A stretch of DNA of 64,000 nt from assembly GCF_003665435.1 (NCBI RefSeq), contig NZ_CP023407.1, positions 496,001-560,000 of the forward strand, written 5' to 3'. Below are positions 1 through 10,409 of the stretch, in pieces. Below the pieces are notes generated by a model that did no database searches, was not told the origin of the DNA, and saw only the letters and a list, made by a program, of their open reading frames with translations. The stretch's first letter is position 1. Each line of letters starts with the position of its first letter. This stretch comes from Streptomyces fungicidicus (GTDB lineage: Bacteria > Actinomycetota > Actinomycetes > Streptomycetales > Streptomycetaceae). Made by a program: the position numbers and the translations under genes.

Positions 1-2984
1 TACTCCTTGCCCGGGCGCAGCCCGTAGAAGAAGTTCTTGCTGTCCAGCACGCCGGTGTCGCCGAAGGACTGCCGGTGCGTCTCGAACTCCCGCGTGGGGC
101 CGGGGAAGAGAAGCCGGTTGAGGGTCGGCCGGCGGTCCTTCGCCAGGCCCGCGCGGTCGTCGGCGGTCAGCTCCTGGACGGGCTTGGGCTCGGCGCGGCC
201 CCGCAGGGCCCTGCTGCGGAACGGCTCGGGCCAGCCGCCGGGCGGGGTGCCCAGCTCGCCGCGGAGGAAGCCGATGACGGAGTCCGGGATGTCGAACCGG
301 TTGGGCTCCTCCTCGAAGTCCCGCGGGGAGACACCCGCGCCCACCAGGTGCAGGGCCAGGTCGCCGACCACCTTCGACGACGGGGTGACCTTCACCAGGC
401 GGCCGAGCATCCGGTCGGCGGCGGCGTACATCGCCTCGATGTCCTCGAAGCGGTCGCCGAGCCCGAGGGCGATCGCCTGGGTGCGCAGGTTGGACAGCTG
501 ACCGCCGGGGATCTCGTGGTGGTACACACGGCCGGTCGGCGAGGCCAGGCCCGCCTCGAAGGGCGCGTAGACCTTGCGGACGCTCTCCCAGTAGGGCTCC
601 AGGTCGCCTACGGCCTGGAGGTCGAGGCCGGTGGAGCGCTCCGAGTGGTCGGTCGCGGCGACGAGCGCCGACAGCGACGGCTGGGAGGTGGTGCCCGCCA
701 TGGACGCCACGGCCCCGTCGACCGCGTCCGCGCCCGCCTGGACCGCGGCGAGATAGGTGGCGAGCTGACCGCCGGCGGTGTCGTGGGTGTGCAGGTGGAC
801 CGGCAGGCCGAACTCCCGGCGCAGGGCCGACACCAGCGTCGCCGCCGCGGGCGCCCGCAGCAGCCCGGCCATGTCCTTGACGGCCAGCACATGGGCGCCG
901 GCCTCGACGATCCGCTCGGCGAGCCGCAGGTAGTAGTCGAGGGTGTAGAGCCGCTCGGACGGGTCGGACAGGTCGGCGGTGTAGCACAGGGCCACCTCGG
1001 CGACGGCCGTGCCGGTCTCGCGTACCGCCTCGATGGCCGGCCGCATCTGGGAGACGTCGTTGAGCGCGTCGAAGATGCGGAAGATGTCGATTCCGGTCGC
1101 CGCGGCCTCCTGGACGAAGGCGTCCGTCACCTCGGTCGGGTACGGGGTGTAGCCGACGGTGTTGCGGCCGCGCAGCAGCATCTGGAGGCAGATGTTGGGC
1201 ACGGCCTCCCGCAGGGCGGCCAGCCGCTCCCACGGGTCCTCGGCGAGGAAGCGCAGGGCGACGTCGTAGGTGGCGCCGCCCCAGCACTCCAGGGAGAGCA
1301 GCCCGGGCAGGGTGCGCGCCACCACGGGGGCGACGGCGAGCAGGTCCTTGGTGCGGACGCGGGTGGCGAGCAGCGACTGGTGGGCGTCGCGGAAGGTGGT
1401 GTCCGTGACACCGACGGCCGGCGAGGCGCGCAGCCATCGGGCGAACCCCTCGGGGCCGAGTTCGGCGAGCCGCTGCCGGGAGCCGGCCGGGGGCTCGCCG
1501 TCGGGCAGCGGCGGCAGCTTGGTCAACGGGTCGATCAGCTGGGGCCGTTCGCCGTGCGGCTTGTTCACGGTGACGTCGGCGAGGTAGGTGAGCAGTTTGG
1601 TGCCGCGGTCGGCGGAGTGGCGCGAGGTGAGAAGCTGCGGACGCTGCTCGATGAACGACGTGGTGACCTGTCCGGCCTGGAAGTCCGGGTCGTCCAGGAC
1701 CGCCTGCAGGAAGGGGATGTTGGTGGCGACGCCGCGGATGCGGAACTCGGCCACCGCGCGCCGGGCGCGGCCCACCGCGGTGCTGAAGTCCCGGCCACGG
1801 CAGGTCAGTTTGACCAGCATCGAGTCGAAGTGGGCGCTGATCTCGGTCCCGGCGTGGGTGGTGCCGCCGTCCAGGCGGATGCCGGAGCCGCCGGGTGAGC
1901 GGTAGGCGCTGATCCGGCCGGTGTCCGGGCGGAAGCCGTTGGCCGGGTCCTCGGTCGTGATCCGGCACTGCAGCGCGGCGCCCCGCAGGGTGACGGTGTC
2001 CTGCGAGAGACCGAGGCCGGCGAGCGTCTCGCCCGCCGCGATGCGCAGCTGCGCCTGCACCAGGTCGACGTCGGTGACCTCCTCGGTGACCGTGTGCTCG
2101 ACCTGGATGCGCGGGTTCATCTCGATGAAGACGTGGTTGCCGTCCCGGTCGAGGAGGAACTCCACCGTGCCGGCGTTGTGGTAGCCGATCTGCCGGGCGA
2201 AGTTCACGGCGTCGGCGCAGATGCGGTCGCGCAGCTCCGGGTCGAGGTTGGGCGCGGGCGCGAGTTCGATCACCTTCTGGTGGCGGCGCTGCACCGAACA
2301 GTCCCGCTCGAACAGGTGAATGACGTCGCCCTGGCCGTCGGCGAGGATCTGCACCTCGATGTGCCGGGGTTCGACGACGGCCTTCTCCAGGAACACCGTG
2401 GGGTCGCCGAACGCGGACGCCGCCTCCCGCGAGGCCGCCTCGATGGCCTCCCTCAGCTGTGCGGGATCCTCGACGCGGCGCATGCCGCGCCCGCCGCCGC
2501 CCGCGACCGCCTTGACGAACACGGGGAAGCCGACGTCGTCCGCAGCGCGGACGAGTTCGTCGACGTCGGTGGAGGGGGCCGAGGAGCCGAGCACCGGCAC
2601 GCCGGCCTCCCGGGCGGCGGCCACGGCGCGCGCCTTGTTGCCGGTCAGTTCGAGGATCTCCGGGCCGGGTCCCACGAAGGTGATGCCGGCCTCCTCGCAC
2701 GCCCTGGCCAGCTCGGGGTTCTCGGACAGGAATCCGTAGCCCGGGTAGACGGCGTCGGCGCCGGCGCGGCGGGCGGCCCGGACGATCTCCTCGACGGAGA
2801 GGTAGGCCCGCACCGGATGTCCCGGCTCGCCGATCTCGTACGCCTCGTCGGCCTTCAGCCGGTGCAGCGAGTTGCGGTCCTCGTGCGGGAAGACGGCGAC
2901 GGTTCGGGCGCCCAGTTCGTAGCCCGCGCGGAACGCCCGAATCGCGATCTCGCCGCGGTTGGCGACCAGCACCTTGCGGAACAT
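1..2984 (-). CDS. pyc: Pyruvate carboxylase, 3' end cut by window edge
   Basis: Cytoplasmic biotin enzyme that carboxylates pyruvate to oxaloacetate, an anaplerotic step feeding the TCA cycle. The reading frame starts at ATG 2984 (MFRKVLVANRGEIAIR) and runs open to base 1, giving 994 residues of the family's usual ~1120. Seen in order: biotin carboxylase N-terminal domain (ANRGEIAIR), ATP-grasp with the glycine-rich VAGGGGRGMR loop and the MNPRIQVEH motif, biotin carboxylase C-terminal domain, then the carboxyltransferase TIM barrel (TTFRDAHQSLLATR near residue 530) and the start of the conserved carboxylase domain. The biotinyl domain lies beyond the edge. The presence of the carboxyltransferase barrel on the same chain separates it from acyl-CoA carboxylase alpha subunits. 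Transcribed alone as far as visible. Confidence 0.96.
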   Translation of the reverse strand, partial: MFRKVLVANRGEIAIRAFRAGYELGARTVAVFPHEDRNSLHRLKADEAYEIGEPGHPVRAYLSVEEIVRAARRAGADAVYPGYGFLSENPELARACEEAGITFVGPGPEILELTGNKARAVAAAREAGVPVLGSSAPSTDVDELVRAADDVGFPVFVKAVAGGGGRGMRRVEDPAQLREAIEAASREAASAFGDPTVFLEKAVVEPRHIEVQILADGQGDVIHLFERDCSVQRRHQKVIELAPAPNLDPELRDRICADAVNFARQIGYHNAGTVEFLLDRDGNHVFIEMNPRIQVEHTVTEEVTDVDLVQAQLRIAAGETLAGLGLSQDTVTLRGAALQCRITTEDPANGFRPDTGRISAYRSPGGSGIRLDGGTTHAGTEISAHFDSMLVKLTCRGRDFSTAVGRARRAVAEFRIRGVATNIPFLQAVLDDPDFQAGQVTTSFIEQRPQLLTSRHSADRGTKLLTYLADVTVNKPHGERPQLIDPLTKLPPLPDGEPPAGSRQRLAELGPEGFARWLRASPAVGVTDTTFRDAHQSLLATRVRTKDLLAVAPVVARTLPGLLSLECWGGATYDVALRFLAEDPWERLAALREAVPNICLQMLLRGRNTVGYTPYPTEVTDAFVQEAAATGIDIFRIFDALNDVSQMRPAIEAVRETGTAVAEVALCYTADLSDPSERLYTLDYYLRLAERIVEAGAHVLAVKDMAGLLRAPAAATLVSALRREFGLPVHLHTHDTAGGQLATYLAAVQAGADAVDGAVASMAGTTSQPSLSALVAATDHSERSTGLDLQAVGDLEPYWESVRKVYAPFEAGLASPTGRVYHHEIPGGQLSNLRTQAIALGLGDRFEDIEAMYAAADRMLGRLVKVTPSSKVVGDLALHLVGAGVSPRDFEEEPNRFDIPDSVIGFLRGELGTPPGGWPEPFRSRALRGRAEPKPVQELTADDRAGLAKDRRPTLNRLLFPGPTREFETHRQSFGDTGVLDSKNFFYGLRPGKE

Positions 2985-3088
2985 TCTCGATCCCTTCAGC
3001 CTGCCGGTGACGAAGACCATCGTGTCGGTGGCAGGTCCGGTACGCCATGTGAACCAGGCCACTCACCCCCGGTCCGACGGCGCGGCGA

Positions 3089-3123
3089 GGGGCCACAGAG
3101 GAACGTTTCCCCACTGTGGCCCC
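3089..3123 (-). terminator. Hairpin downstream of the subtilisin gene
   Basis: Perfect 10-bp inverted repeat (3089-3098 and 3114-3123, arms GGGGCCACAG / CTGTGGCCCC) around a 15-nt loop. It sits between the stop of the serine protease and the start of pyc, so it probably ends protease transcription. There is no T-tract, as is common for terminators in this G+C range. Confidence 0.6.
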
Positions 3124-3143
3124 CCAGGCATGCCGACGGAGGG

Positions 3144-4352
3144 CTACTCCGTGACCCTCAGCAGCTTGTTCGGGGTGCCGCTGCCGGGGTTGCCGATCTT
3201 GTCGGCGGTGGCCGCGCCGGTCAGCGCCGACGCCACGGCCGCCGGGCCGGCGTCGGGGTGGCCGGCCAGGTACACGGCGGCCGCGCCCGCCACGTGGGGG
3301 GAGGCCATCGAGGTGCCGGATATCGTCTTGGTGCCCTCGTCGCTGTCGTTCCAGGCCGAGGTGATGTCGGAGCCGGGCGCGTACAGGTCGACGACCGAGC
3401 CGTAGTTGGAGAAGTCGGACTGGGCGTCGTCCTCGGTGCTGGAGGCGACGGTGAGGGCCTCCGGTACGCGTGCGGGCGAGCCCCCTCCGGCGTCGGCGGA
3501 CTCGTTGCCGGCCGCGACGGCGAAGGTGACCCCGGAGGCGACGGCCTTGGCGACCGCCGCGTCGAGCGCGGGGTCGGCGGCGCCGCCCAGGCTCATGTTG
3601 GCCACGGAGGGGCCCTCGTGGTTCTCGGTGACCCAGTCGATGCCGGCGACGACCTGCTCGGTGGTGCCGGAGCCGTTGTCGTCCAGGACTCTGACGGCCA
3701 CGACGTTCGCCTTCTTGGCGACTCCGTGCGCGGCGCCGGCGATGGTGGCGGCGACGTGCGTGCCGTGGCCGTTGCCGTCGTCCGCGGTGTCGTCGTCGTC
3801 CACGGCGTCGTAGCCGTGGCTCGCCCGTCCCTCGAAGTCCTTGTGCGTGACGCGTACGCCGGTGTCGATGACGTAGGCGGTGACGCCCTCGCCCCCCTTG
3901 TCGGGGTAGGTGTACTTGCCGTCGCCGGCGGTGTCCTCCTGGTCGACGCGGTCGAGGCCCCAGGAGGGCGGGTCGTCCTGGGTGGCGGTGGTGTGCAGGG
4001 TGCGGTTGGCGACGACGGCGCCGACGGCCGGGTCGGCGGCCAGGCGCCGGGCCTCGGTGGCGGACAGTCCGTCGGCGGCGAAGCCGTCGAGGGCCGAGCC
4101 GTAGGACCGGCTGAGCTCGCCGCCGTACTCCCGGGCCAGGTCCTTCTTGCCGGCGGAGGTCGTCTTCTCGTCGAGCACGACGATGTAGCTGCCCGCGACG
4201 GCGTCCGCGGCGTTCAGGCCGTACACGGTTCCCTGCGCGGGCTCGGCGGCATGGGCGGACGCCGCCCCGAGCAGGGCCGCCGTGGCCGCGGCCGACACGG
4301 CGCAGGCGGCGGCGGTGACCTTCAGCGCGACGGTTCGCATCTGATGCGTCAT
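3144..4352 (-). CDS. Secreted subtilisin-like serine protease (S8) with I9 propeptide
   Basis: Extracellular endopeptidase of 402 residues. A signal peptide covers about residues 1-36 (basic MTHQMR start, long Ala-rich core, AHA-A end). An inhibitor I9-type prodomain follows (about 50-122, SYIVVLDEK). The S8 catalytic domain carries D163 (VIDTG), H196 (GHGTH), the oxyanion Asn in AAGN, and S348 (GTSMASPHVAG). I chose ATG 4352, behind GAGGAG about 11 bases upstream; ATG 4340 is a possible internal start. The chain ends right after the catalytic domain, with no P-domain. It resembles proteinase K/thermitase-type exoproteases of actinomycetes. The 360 bp upstream must hold the promoter, but I see no convincing -35/-10 pair. 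Confidence 0.93.
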   Translation of the reverse strand: MTHQMRTVALKVTAAACAVSAAATAALLGAASAHAAEPAQGTVYGLNAADAVAGSYIVVLDEKTTSAGKKDLAREYGGELSRSYGSALDGFAADGLSATEARRLAADPAVGAVVANRTLHTTATQDDPPSWGLDRVDQEDTAGDGKYTYPDKGGEGVTAYVIDTGVRVTHKDFEGRASHGYDAVDDDDTADDGNGHGTHVAATIAGAAHGVAKKANVVAVRVLDDNGSGTTEQVVAGIDWVTENHEGPSVANMSLGGAADPALDAAVAKAVASGVTFAVAAGNESADAGGGSPARVPEALTVASSTEDDAQSDFSNYGSVVDLYAPGSDITSAWNDSDEGTKTISGTSMASPHVAGAAAVYLAGHPDAGPAAVASALTGAATADKIGNPGSGTPNKLLRVTE

Positions 4353-4715
4353 GAAGAGGGATCTCCTCGTCAGGTGTGGGGGGTTGACCTCCGCCGCGGT
4401 GTCGCGGGGAGGCTGACGAGAAGACTGGTCACTTGTCGCGAGCAGATCAATGGCATGATCCGGCGGTCGTCGCGACGCGACCGCGGATCTCCACAACGTC
4501 CGCCCAAGTCGGAGCCAACCGACGGGCAAAAGCCGAGCTGAGGGCGTTGTTTGAAGCGCCAACCAGCGACTGCGCGAGATTGGTGACCATCCCGTCACCC
4601 AACCCTCACCGCGCCGGCGTTTGGCCTAGCCGCGCCCGCCGGGACACGGCCTCGGGGCGTGCGGTACCGGACGGCGGTCCTGCCGGCGCGGACCCGTCCG
4701 GCCGTCGTGCGACGG

Positions 4716-5042
4716 TCAGGCCTGGCCCGTCTCGAAGCGGGAGATGCGGCCGTCGTCGTCGACGGTGAAGGACCAGCGGGTGCGCATCTCGCCCCAGGTG
4801 TCGTTGCTGTAGCGGGCGAGGAGACGGCGGCCGCCGCCGGACTCGTTGTCGACCTCCAGGTGACCGTGGGAGGAGAAGATCTCCCGGTCGATCCACTCGT
4901 CCAGGTCACGGTCGGAACCGTCGTCCGCCATGGTGGCGCCGGGCGCCAGCAGCGCCAGGAACGCCGCGCGGTCGTGGGCGTTGACGGCCGTGACGAAGGC
5001 GCGGACGGCGGGATCGCTGAGGCGGGTGGTCTGAATCGTCAT
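4716..5042 (-). CDS. NTF2-like (SnoaL-type) protein
   Basis: Predicted soluble protein of 108 residues with the pattern of the nuclear transport factor 2 / SnoaL fold: an N-terminal helix with VRAFVTAVNAHDRAAFLALLAP, then the strands of a cone-shaped barrel (WSFTVDDDGRISRFETGQ). Proteins of this type are ligand-binding or small enzymes and the sequence alone does not give a substrate. The 364 bp between this gene and the subtilisin start contain no gene. Its ATG overlaps the far 5' end of an over-extended frame of the neighbouring doxX-like gene, but the real start of that gene is 128 bp away, so the two are divergent with a normal promoter gap. Confidence 0.82.
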   Translation of the reverse strand: MTIQTTRLSDPAVRAFVTAVNAHDRAAFLALLAPGATMADDGSDRDLDEWIDREIFSSHGHLEVDNESGGGRRLLARYSNDTWGEMRTRWSFTVDDDGRISRFETGQA

Positions 5043-5169
5043 GTGTGCCAGCGTCGTGCCGGCCGGCGGTGCCCGCCACCCACGTCACCCGAACGGCAAC
5101 CGGCGGCGCGCCGGTCCGGTGTCCGGGATGCGACGGTGGTCGGGCCAAGCCACTGCTCCGGGAGACGAC

Positions 5170-5715
<546 letters not shown>

Positions 5716-5743
5716 ACCGGTCGGGGCCCCGCGCGCGGCCGTG

Positions 5744-5890
5744 TCAGGCCCGGCGCCGGGCGTCCTCCAGGTAGTGCGGCACGGCCGCGACCCGGCGGTC
5801 CGAGCGGTCGACCGACGCCAGGTCGAGCTTGGCGAAGATGCTGCGGATGTACTTGTGCACGGCGCCGTCGGTGACGACCGTACGCACCGG
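5744..5890 (-). pseudogene. Remnant of a LuxR-type response regulator C-terminus
   Basis: The last ~48 codons encode VVTDGAVHKYIRSIFAKLDL followed by ASVDRSDRRVAAVPHYLED and a stop at 5744. This is the recognition-helix half of a NarL/LuxR HTH domain as in Streptomyces two-component regulators (VTDGAVHKYIRSIFAKL...DRRVAAVLTYL). Upstream in the same frame neither the first HTH half (EREVLxLMAEGRSN) nor a receiver domain is visible. A trace of it (EMAGGAGPGAYG) appears in another frame, suggesting a deletion plus frameshift. There is no sensor kinase next to it. The gene is not functional. Confidence 0.7.
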
Positions 5891-6303
5891 GTCCGGCGCC
5901 GCCGGCCATCTCGCCACGGCCACGGTGCGCCGGCTCGTCCCGGACGGTCGTACCCCGCACGAGGGGACCGGCGGCCTGGAGGCCGGCGACCTGGCCCGCT
6001 CCGTGTGGGGCGGCACCGCGGTCTGACGTTCAACGCGACCGCCGACTCCCTGCCTCCCGCGACCACCGCCACGGCGCACGGCCCGGAGCCCCCGCCCCCG
6101 GTTAACTCTCCGAGCGCGCGGGCGTCCTGGCGGACCGGACGGAGGACGCGGCCGTGAGCGAGCCGGCGCGGGCGATCCGCGCGCCGGAGCGGCTGGAGTG
6201 GTCCCGGGCCTTTGACTCAGCCTTACGCGCGGGTAAGTTGACTCTCGAGTAAGTAAGCACGGCAGCACCAGCACGAGAGAATCAGCCGCGACCGGGAGCC
6301 GTC
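5891..6303. other. Intergenic region without a recognisable gene
   Basis: About 410 bp between the LuxR remnant and the acyl-CoA ligase. The last 80 bp are less G+C rich and hold the probable ligase promoter region, including CTTAC-N6-GTAAG arms and a TTGACT near 6237. These arms are too short to name a regulator. Short open frames here have no recognisable similarity and may be further decay products of the LuxR locus. Confidence 0.4.
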
Positions 6304-8220
6304 ATGGGCGTACGCAGGGATCTGAAACGGGCGAAACGACGCACGGACCTGGCGGGCCGAGCCGGGGTCGAGACCGTCAGGGACGCGCGGGGCGTCGTGC
6401 GTGAGGCGCGCACGACGGCTCTCGCACCGCGGCTGACCGCCGGCAGCACCGCCGACATCCCGTTCGCCAACGCGGCCGAGGCGCCCGGTGCGGTCGTCCT
6501 GCGGCGCGAGGAGCGGGGCGCCTGGCACCCGGTCACGGCGGCGGCCTTCGCCCGCGAGGTCACCGCCGTGGCCAAGGGTCTGATCGCCGCCGGGCTGGAA
6601 CCGGGCGGCCGGGTCGCCGTGATGTCCCGCACCCGCTACGAGTGGACGGTCCTGGACTTCGCGATCTGGTCGGCGGGCGGAGAGAGCGTTCCGGTCTACG
6701 CCACCTCCTCCGCGGAACAGGTGGAGTGGATCGTCCGCGACTCCGGCGCCCGGTACGCCGTCACGGAGACCGCGGAGAACACCGCCACCGTCGCCGCCGC
6801 CACCGCCGCCCATCCGCGAGCCCCGCGCGTGTGGGAGCTGGACGCGGACGCCCTCGCCGAGCTCACCGCGCTCGGCCGGGACGTCCCCGACGAGGCGGTC
6901 GCGAAACGCCGTACGACCCTCACCCCGGACACCGTCGCGACCGTCTGCTACACCTCCGGCACCACCGGCCGACCCAAGGGCTGCGTCCTCACCCACGCCA
7001 ACCTGTACGCCGAGGCCGCCCAGACCGTCGAACTGCTGCACCCCCTCTTCAAGGAGGTCACCGGGCAGCTCGCCTCCACCCTGCTCTTCCTCCCGCTCGC
7101 CCACATCCTCGGCCGCACCATCCAGATCGCCTGTCTGCTCGCCCGCATCGAGATCGGCCACTTCCCGAGCATCAGGCCCGACGAACTCCGGCCCGCGCTC
7201 AAGACGTTCCGCCCCACGTTCCTGGTGGGCGTGCCCTATCTCTTCGAGAAGATCCACGACACCGGCCGGGCCACCGCCGAGAGGATCGGCCGCGGCGCCT
7301 CCTTCGCACGCGCCCACCGGGTCGCCGTACGCTTCGGCGAAGCCCATCTGAACCGGTTCCTGGGCCGCGGCAAGGGCCCAGGCATCGGCCTGTACGCCGC
7401 GTGGGCGCTCTACGACCTGCTGGTCTACCGCAGGGTGCGCAAGGAACTCGGCGGCCGGATGCGGTACGCCATCAGCGGCGGTTCCCCGCTGGAGCGCGAC
7501 CTCAACCTCTTCTTCTACGCGGCCGGGATCATGGTCTACGAGGGCTACGGGCTCACCGAGACCACCGCCGCCGCGACCATCGTCCCGCCCCTGAGCCCCC
7601 GGCCCGGCACGGTGGGCCTGCCGGTCCCCGGCACCGCGGTCCGGATCGCCGACGACGGCGAGGTGCGGATCAAGGGCGGCATCGTCTTCGGCTCCTACTG
7701 GAACAACCCGGCCGCCACGTACGAGGTGCTCCACGACGGCTGGTTCACCACCGGGGACCTCGGCTCCCTGGACGAGGACGGCTATCTGACCATCACCGGC
7801 CGCAAGAAGGACATCCTCGTCACCTCCGGCGGCAAGAACGTCTCCCCCGCCGTCCTGGAGGACCGGCTGCGCAGCCGGCCGCCCGTCGGCCAGTGCCTCG
7901 TGGTCGGCGACAACCGCCCCTTCGTGGGCGCGCTGATCACCCTCGACGCCGAGACGGTCGCCCACTGGCTGTCGGTGCGCGGGATGCCCGCCGGCACCCC
8001 GATGTCCGAGGTCGTCCGCGACCCCCGGATGCGCGCCGACGTGCAGCGGGCCGTCGACTACGCGAACGAGGCCGTCTCCCGCGCGGAGTCCATCCGCTCC
8101 TTCACCCTGATCGAGGGCGAGTTCACCGAGGAGAACGGTCTGCTGACACCGTCACTCAAGGTCAAGAGGCAGGCGGCGCAGCAGGCCTACGCGAAGGAAA
8201 TCGAGGCGCTTTACGCCTGA
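6304..8220 (+). CDS. fadD: Long-chain fatty-acid-CoA ligase (AMP-forming)
   Basis: Activates fatty acids with ATP and CoA to acyl-CoA for beta-oxidation or lipid synthesis; cytoplasmic or membrane-associated. The 638 residues match the FadD15/ACSL size class. The adenylate-forming motifs are complete: P-loop YTSGTTGRPKG at 216-226, the YGLTET motif near 415-420, TGDLG, the GRKKD hinge at 499-503, and VTSGGKNVSP. The region between the P-loop and the A5 motif contains the long insertion (LLHPLFKEVTGQLAS, ARIEIGHFPSI) typical of long-chain enzymes. The start ATG 6304 is preceded by GGGAG. The gene is monocistronic. Substrate chain length is inferred from the family only. Confidence 0.93.
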   Translation: MGVRRDLKRAKRRTDLAGRAGVETVRDARGVVREARTTALAPRLTAGSTADIPFANAAEAPGAVVLRREERGAWHPVTAAAFAREVTAVAKGLIAAGLEPGGRVAVMSRTRYEWTVLDFAIWSAGGESVPVYATSSAEQVEWIVRDSGARYAVTETAENTATVAAATAAHPRAPRVWELDADALAELTALGRDVPDEAVAKRRTTLTPDTVATVCYTSGTTGRPKGCVLTHANLYAEAAQTVELLHPLFKEVTGQLASTLLFLPLAHILGRTIQIACLLARIEIGHFPSIRPDELRPALKTFRPTFLVGVPYLFEKIHDTGRATAERIGRGASFARAHRVAVRFGEAHLNRFLGRGKGPGIGLYAAWALYDLLVYRRVRKELGGRMRYAISGGSPLERDLNLFFYAAGIMVYEGYGLTETTAAATIVPPLSPRPGTVGLPVPGTAVRIADDGEVRIKGGIVFGSYWNNPAATYEVLHDGWFTTGDLGSLDEDGYLTITGRKKDILVTSGGKNVSPAVLEDRLRSRPPVGQCLVVGDNRPFVGALITLDAETVAHWLSVRGMPAGTPMSEVVRDPRMRADVQRAVDYANEAVSRAESIRSFTLIEGEFTEENGLLTPSLKVKRQAAQQAYAKEIEALYA

Positions 8221-8360
8221 TGCCCGGTATTAACGAAAGCTTGATGCCCTCGGACCCCTGAATCACAGGCCACTTCATCACTCTCTGCTTACGCTGATCG
8301 TGTCATCCGCGGGACGTTCCCACGTCCCGCGCGGTCAGCCTGTCAGAAGAGAGCGCGCCG

Positions 8361-10328
8361 ATGGCAACCGTCACTCACCCCCCGGCCGGGCGCCTGCGCG
8401 CCTGGATGCTCGAGGGTCTGTCCGACATGGGCGGGAAGGACGGGAGGGACGACGGCCAGGACCCGCCGCTCCCACCCGGGGCTCCGCGCGAGGAGGGCCG
8501 GCCCTGGTACCGGGTGATGTGCCTGACCGGCGTGGACTATTTCTCCACCCTGGGCTACCAGCCCGGGATCGCGGCGCTGGCGGCGGGGCTGCTCTCGCCG
8601 GTGGCGACGATCGTGCTGGTGGTCGTCACCCTGGCGGGCGCCCTGCCGGTGTACCGGCGGGTGGCGGAGGAGAGCCCGCACGGTGAGGGTTCGATCGCCA
8701 TGCTGGAGCGGCTGCTGACGTTCTGGAAGGGCAAGCTGTTCGTCCTCACGCTGCTCGGCTTCGCCGCCACGGACTTCCTGATCACCATCACCCTGTCGGC
8801 GGCCGACGCCTCCACCCACCTGGTGGAGAACCCGCATCTGGCCGGCGCCCTGCACGACAAGCAGCTGCTGATCACCATGGTGCTCATCGCGCTGCTCGGC
8901 GCGGTCTTCCTCAAGGGGTTCCTCGAGGCGATCGGGGTAGCCGTCGCCCTGGTGGGCACGTATCTCGCGCTCAACCTCGTGGTCGTCGTCACCGGGCTGT
9001 GGCACGTGCTCACCGCGGGACACGTCGTCACCGACTGGTCCAGCGCGCTGACGGCCGAGCACGGCAACGTCCTCGTCATGATCGGCGTGGCCCTCGTCGT
9101 CTTCCCCAAACTGGCCCTCGGCCTGTCGGGCTTCGAGACCGGCGTGGCCGTCATGCCGCACGTGCGGGGCGACGCCACGGACACCGAGGAGCGGCCGGCC
9201 GGACGGATCCGCGACACCAAGAAGCTGCTCACCACCGCCGCCCTGATCATGAGCGGGTTCCTGATCACCACGAGCTTCCTCACCACCCTGCTCATTCCCG
9301 AGCGGGAGTTCCAGCCCGGCGGCGAGGCCAACGGCCGCGCGCTCGCCTATCTCGCCCACGCCTACCTGGGCAGCGCCTTCGGCACGGTGTACGACGTGTC
9401 GACGATCCTCATCCTGTGGTTCGCCGGCGCCTCCGCGATGGCGGGCCTGCTCAACCTGATGCCGCGCTATCTGCCCCGCTACGGCATGGCACCGCACTGG
9501 GCGCGGGCGGTGCGCCCGATGGTCATCGTCTTCACCCTGGTCGCCTTCCTGGTCACCTGGGTCTTCGACGCCAGCGTGGACGCCCAGGGAGGCGCGTACG
9601 CCACGGGGGTGCTGGTGCTGATCAGTTCGGCCGCGGTCGCGGTCACCATCTCCGCGCGAAGGGCCGGCCGGCGCGCCTCGTCCATCGCCTTCGCGGTCGT
9701 CTCCGCGGTGTTCCTTTACACGACCGTGGTGAACGTCCTCGAGCGCCCGGACGGCGTGAAGATCGGCGCCTGCTTCATCGCCGCGATCATCCTCGTCTCG
9801 CTGCTGTCGCGGCTGTCCCGCGCCTTCGAGCCGCGGGTGACCCATGTGGCTCTCGACCCCCTGGCGGAACGGTTCGTCAGGGACACGGCGCACCGCACGA
9901 TCCGCTTCATCGCCAACAAGCCCGGTGACCGGGGCCTCGCCGAGTACCGCGACAAGGCCGAGAAGATCCGCGCCGTCAACGAGGTCCCGTCACTGGAGGA
10001 CTTCGTCTTCGTCGAGGTGACCGTCACCGACCCCTCCGAGTTCGAGGGGGCGCTGACCGTGCGCGGCGAGGTGCTGCACGGGCGGTACCGCGTGCTGACC
10101 CTGGAGAGCTCCTCGGTCTCCAACGCGCTGGCCGCCTTCCTGCTCCATGTCCGCGACACCACCGGCCGGATCCCGCACATGTACTTCGAGTGGACGGAGG
10201 GGAATCCGTTCGCCAACTTCCTGCGCTTCCTCCTCTTCGGCCAGGGCGAGGTGGCGCCCGTCGCCCGCGAGGTCCTGCGCGAGGCCGAGCCCGACAGCTC
10301 CCGCCGCCCGCGGGTCCACGTCGGCTGA
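8361..10328 (+). CDS. APC superfamily amino acid permease
   Basis: Predicted secondary transporter of 655 residues with about 12 membrane segments between residues 60 and 490, after a hydrophilic N-terminus, and a C-terminal cytoplasmic extension of about 160 residues. It carries the APC-type first helix motif [20 protein letters not shown] and the [22 protein letters not shown] region. Actinobacterial proteins of this architecture are annotated as amino acid permeases; the C-terminal domain (from [16 protein letters not shown]) has no assigned function that I can name. Substrate unknown. A 140-bp gap separates it from fadD, so it probably has its own promoter. It converges on the aminotransferase gene. 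Confidence 0.85.
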   Translation: MATVTHPPAGRLRAWMLEGLSDMGGKDGRDDGQDPPLPPGAPREEGRPWYRVMCLTGVDYFSTLGYQPGIAALAAGLLSPVATIVLVVVTLAGALPVYRRVAEESPHGEGSIAMLERLLTFWKGKLFVLTLLGFAATDFLITITLSAADASTHLVENPHLAGALHDKQLLITMVLIALLGAVFLKGFLEAIGVAVALVGTYLALNLVVVVTGLWHVLTAGHVVTDWSSALTAEHGNVLVMIGVALVVFPKLALGLSGFETGVAVMPHVRGDATDTEERPAGRIRDTKKLLTTAALIMSGFLITTSFLTTLLIPEREFQPGGEANGRALAYLAHAYLGSAFGTVYDVSTILILWFAGASAMAGLLNLMPRYLPRYGMAPHWARAVRPMVIVFTLVAFLVTWVFDASVDAQGGAYATGVLVLISSAAVAVTISARRAGRRASSIAFAVVSAVFLYTTVVNVLERPDGVKIGACFIAAIILVSLLSRLSRAFEPRVTHVALDPLAERFVRDTAHRTIRFIANKPGDRGLAEYRDKAEKIRAVNEVPSLEDFVFVEVTVTDPSEFEGALTVRGEVLHGRYRVLTLESSSVSNALAAFLLHVRDTTGRIPHMYFEWTEGNPFANFLRFLLFGQGEVAPVAREVLREAEPDSSRRPRVHVG

Positions 10329-10409
10329 ACGGCCGGGCTCCCGTGGCGAGGCACCGGCACACGCTCGCCGAGGGCGACTTGCCACCGCGGGGCCCGGCCG
10401 TCACACCGT

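Noticed and set aside
75..1898. Open frame of 607 codons on the plus strand
   Set aside because: It is antisense to pyc, Gly/Val/Arg-rich, and has no family signature; a shadow of high-G+C codon bias.
2094..4541. 815-codon plus-strand frame
   Set aside because: Antisense across pyc, the intergenic hairpin and the subtilisin gene; low-complexity composition.
6215..6255. TetR/FadR-type operator before fadD
   Set aside because: CTTAC/GTAAG and ACTC/GAGT arms are only 4-5 bp and do not match a known consensus.
10329..10401. Long terminator between APC permease and aminotransferase
   Set aside because: Arms ACGGCCGGGC/GCCCGGCCGT pair but are 53 bp apart; too weak to list as a feature.
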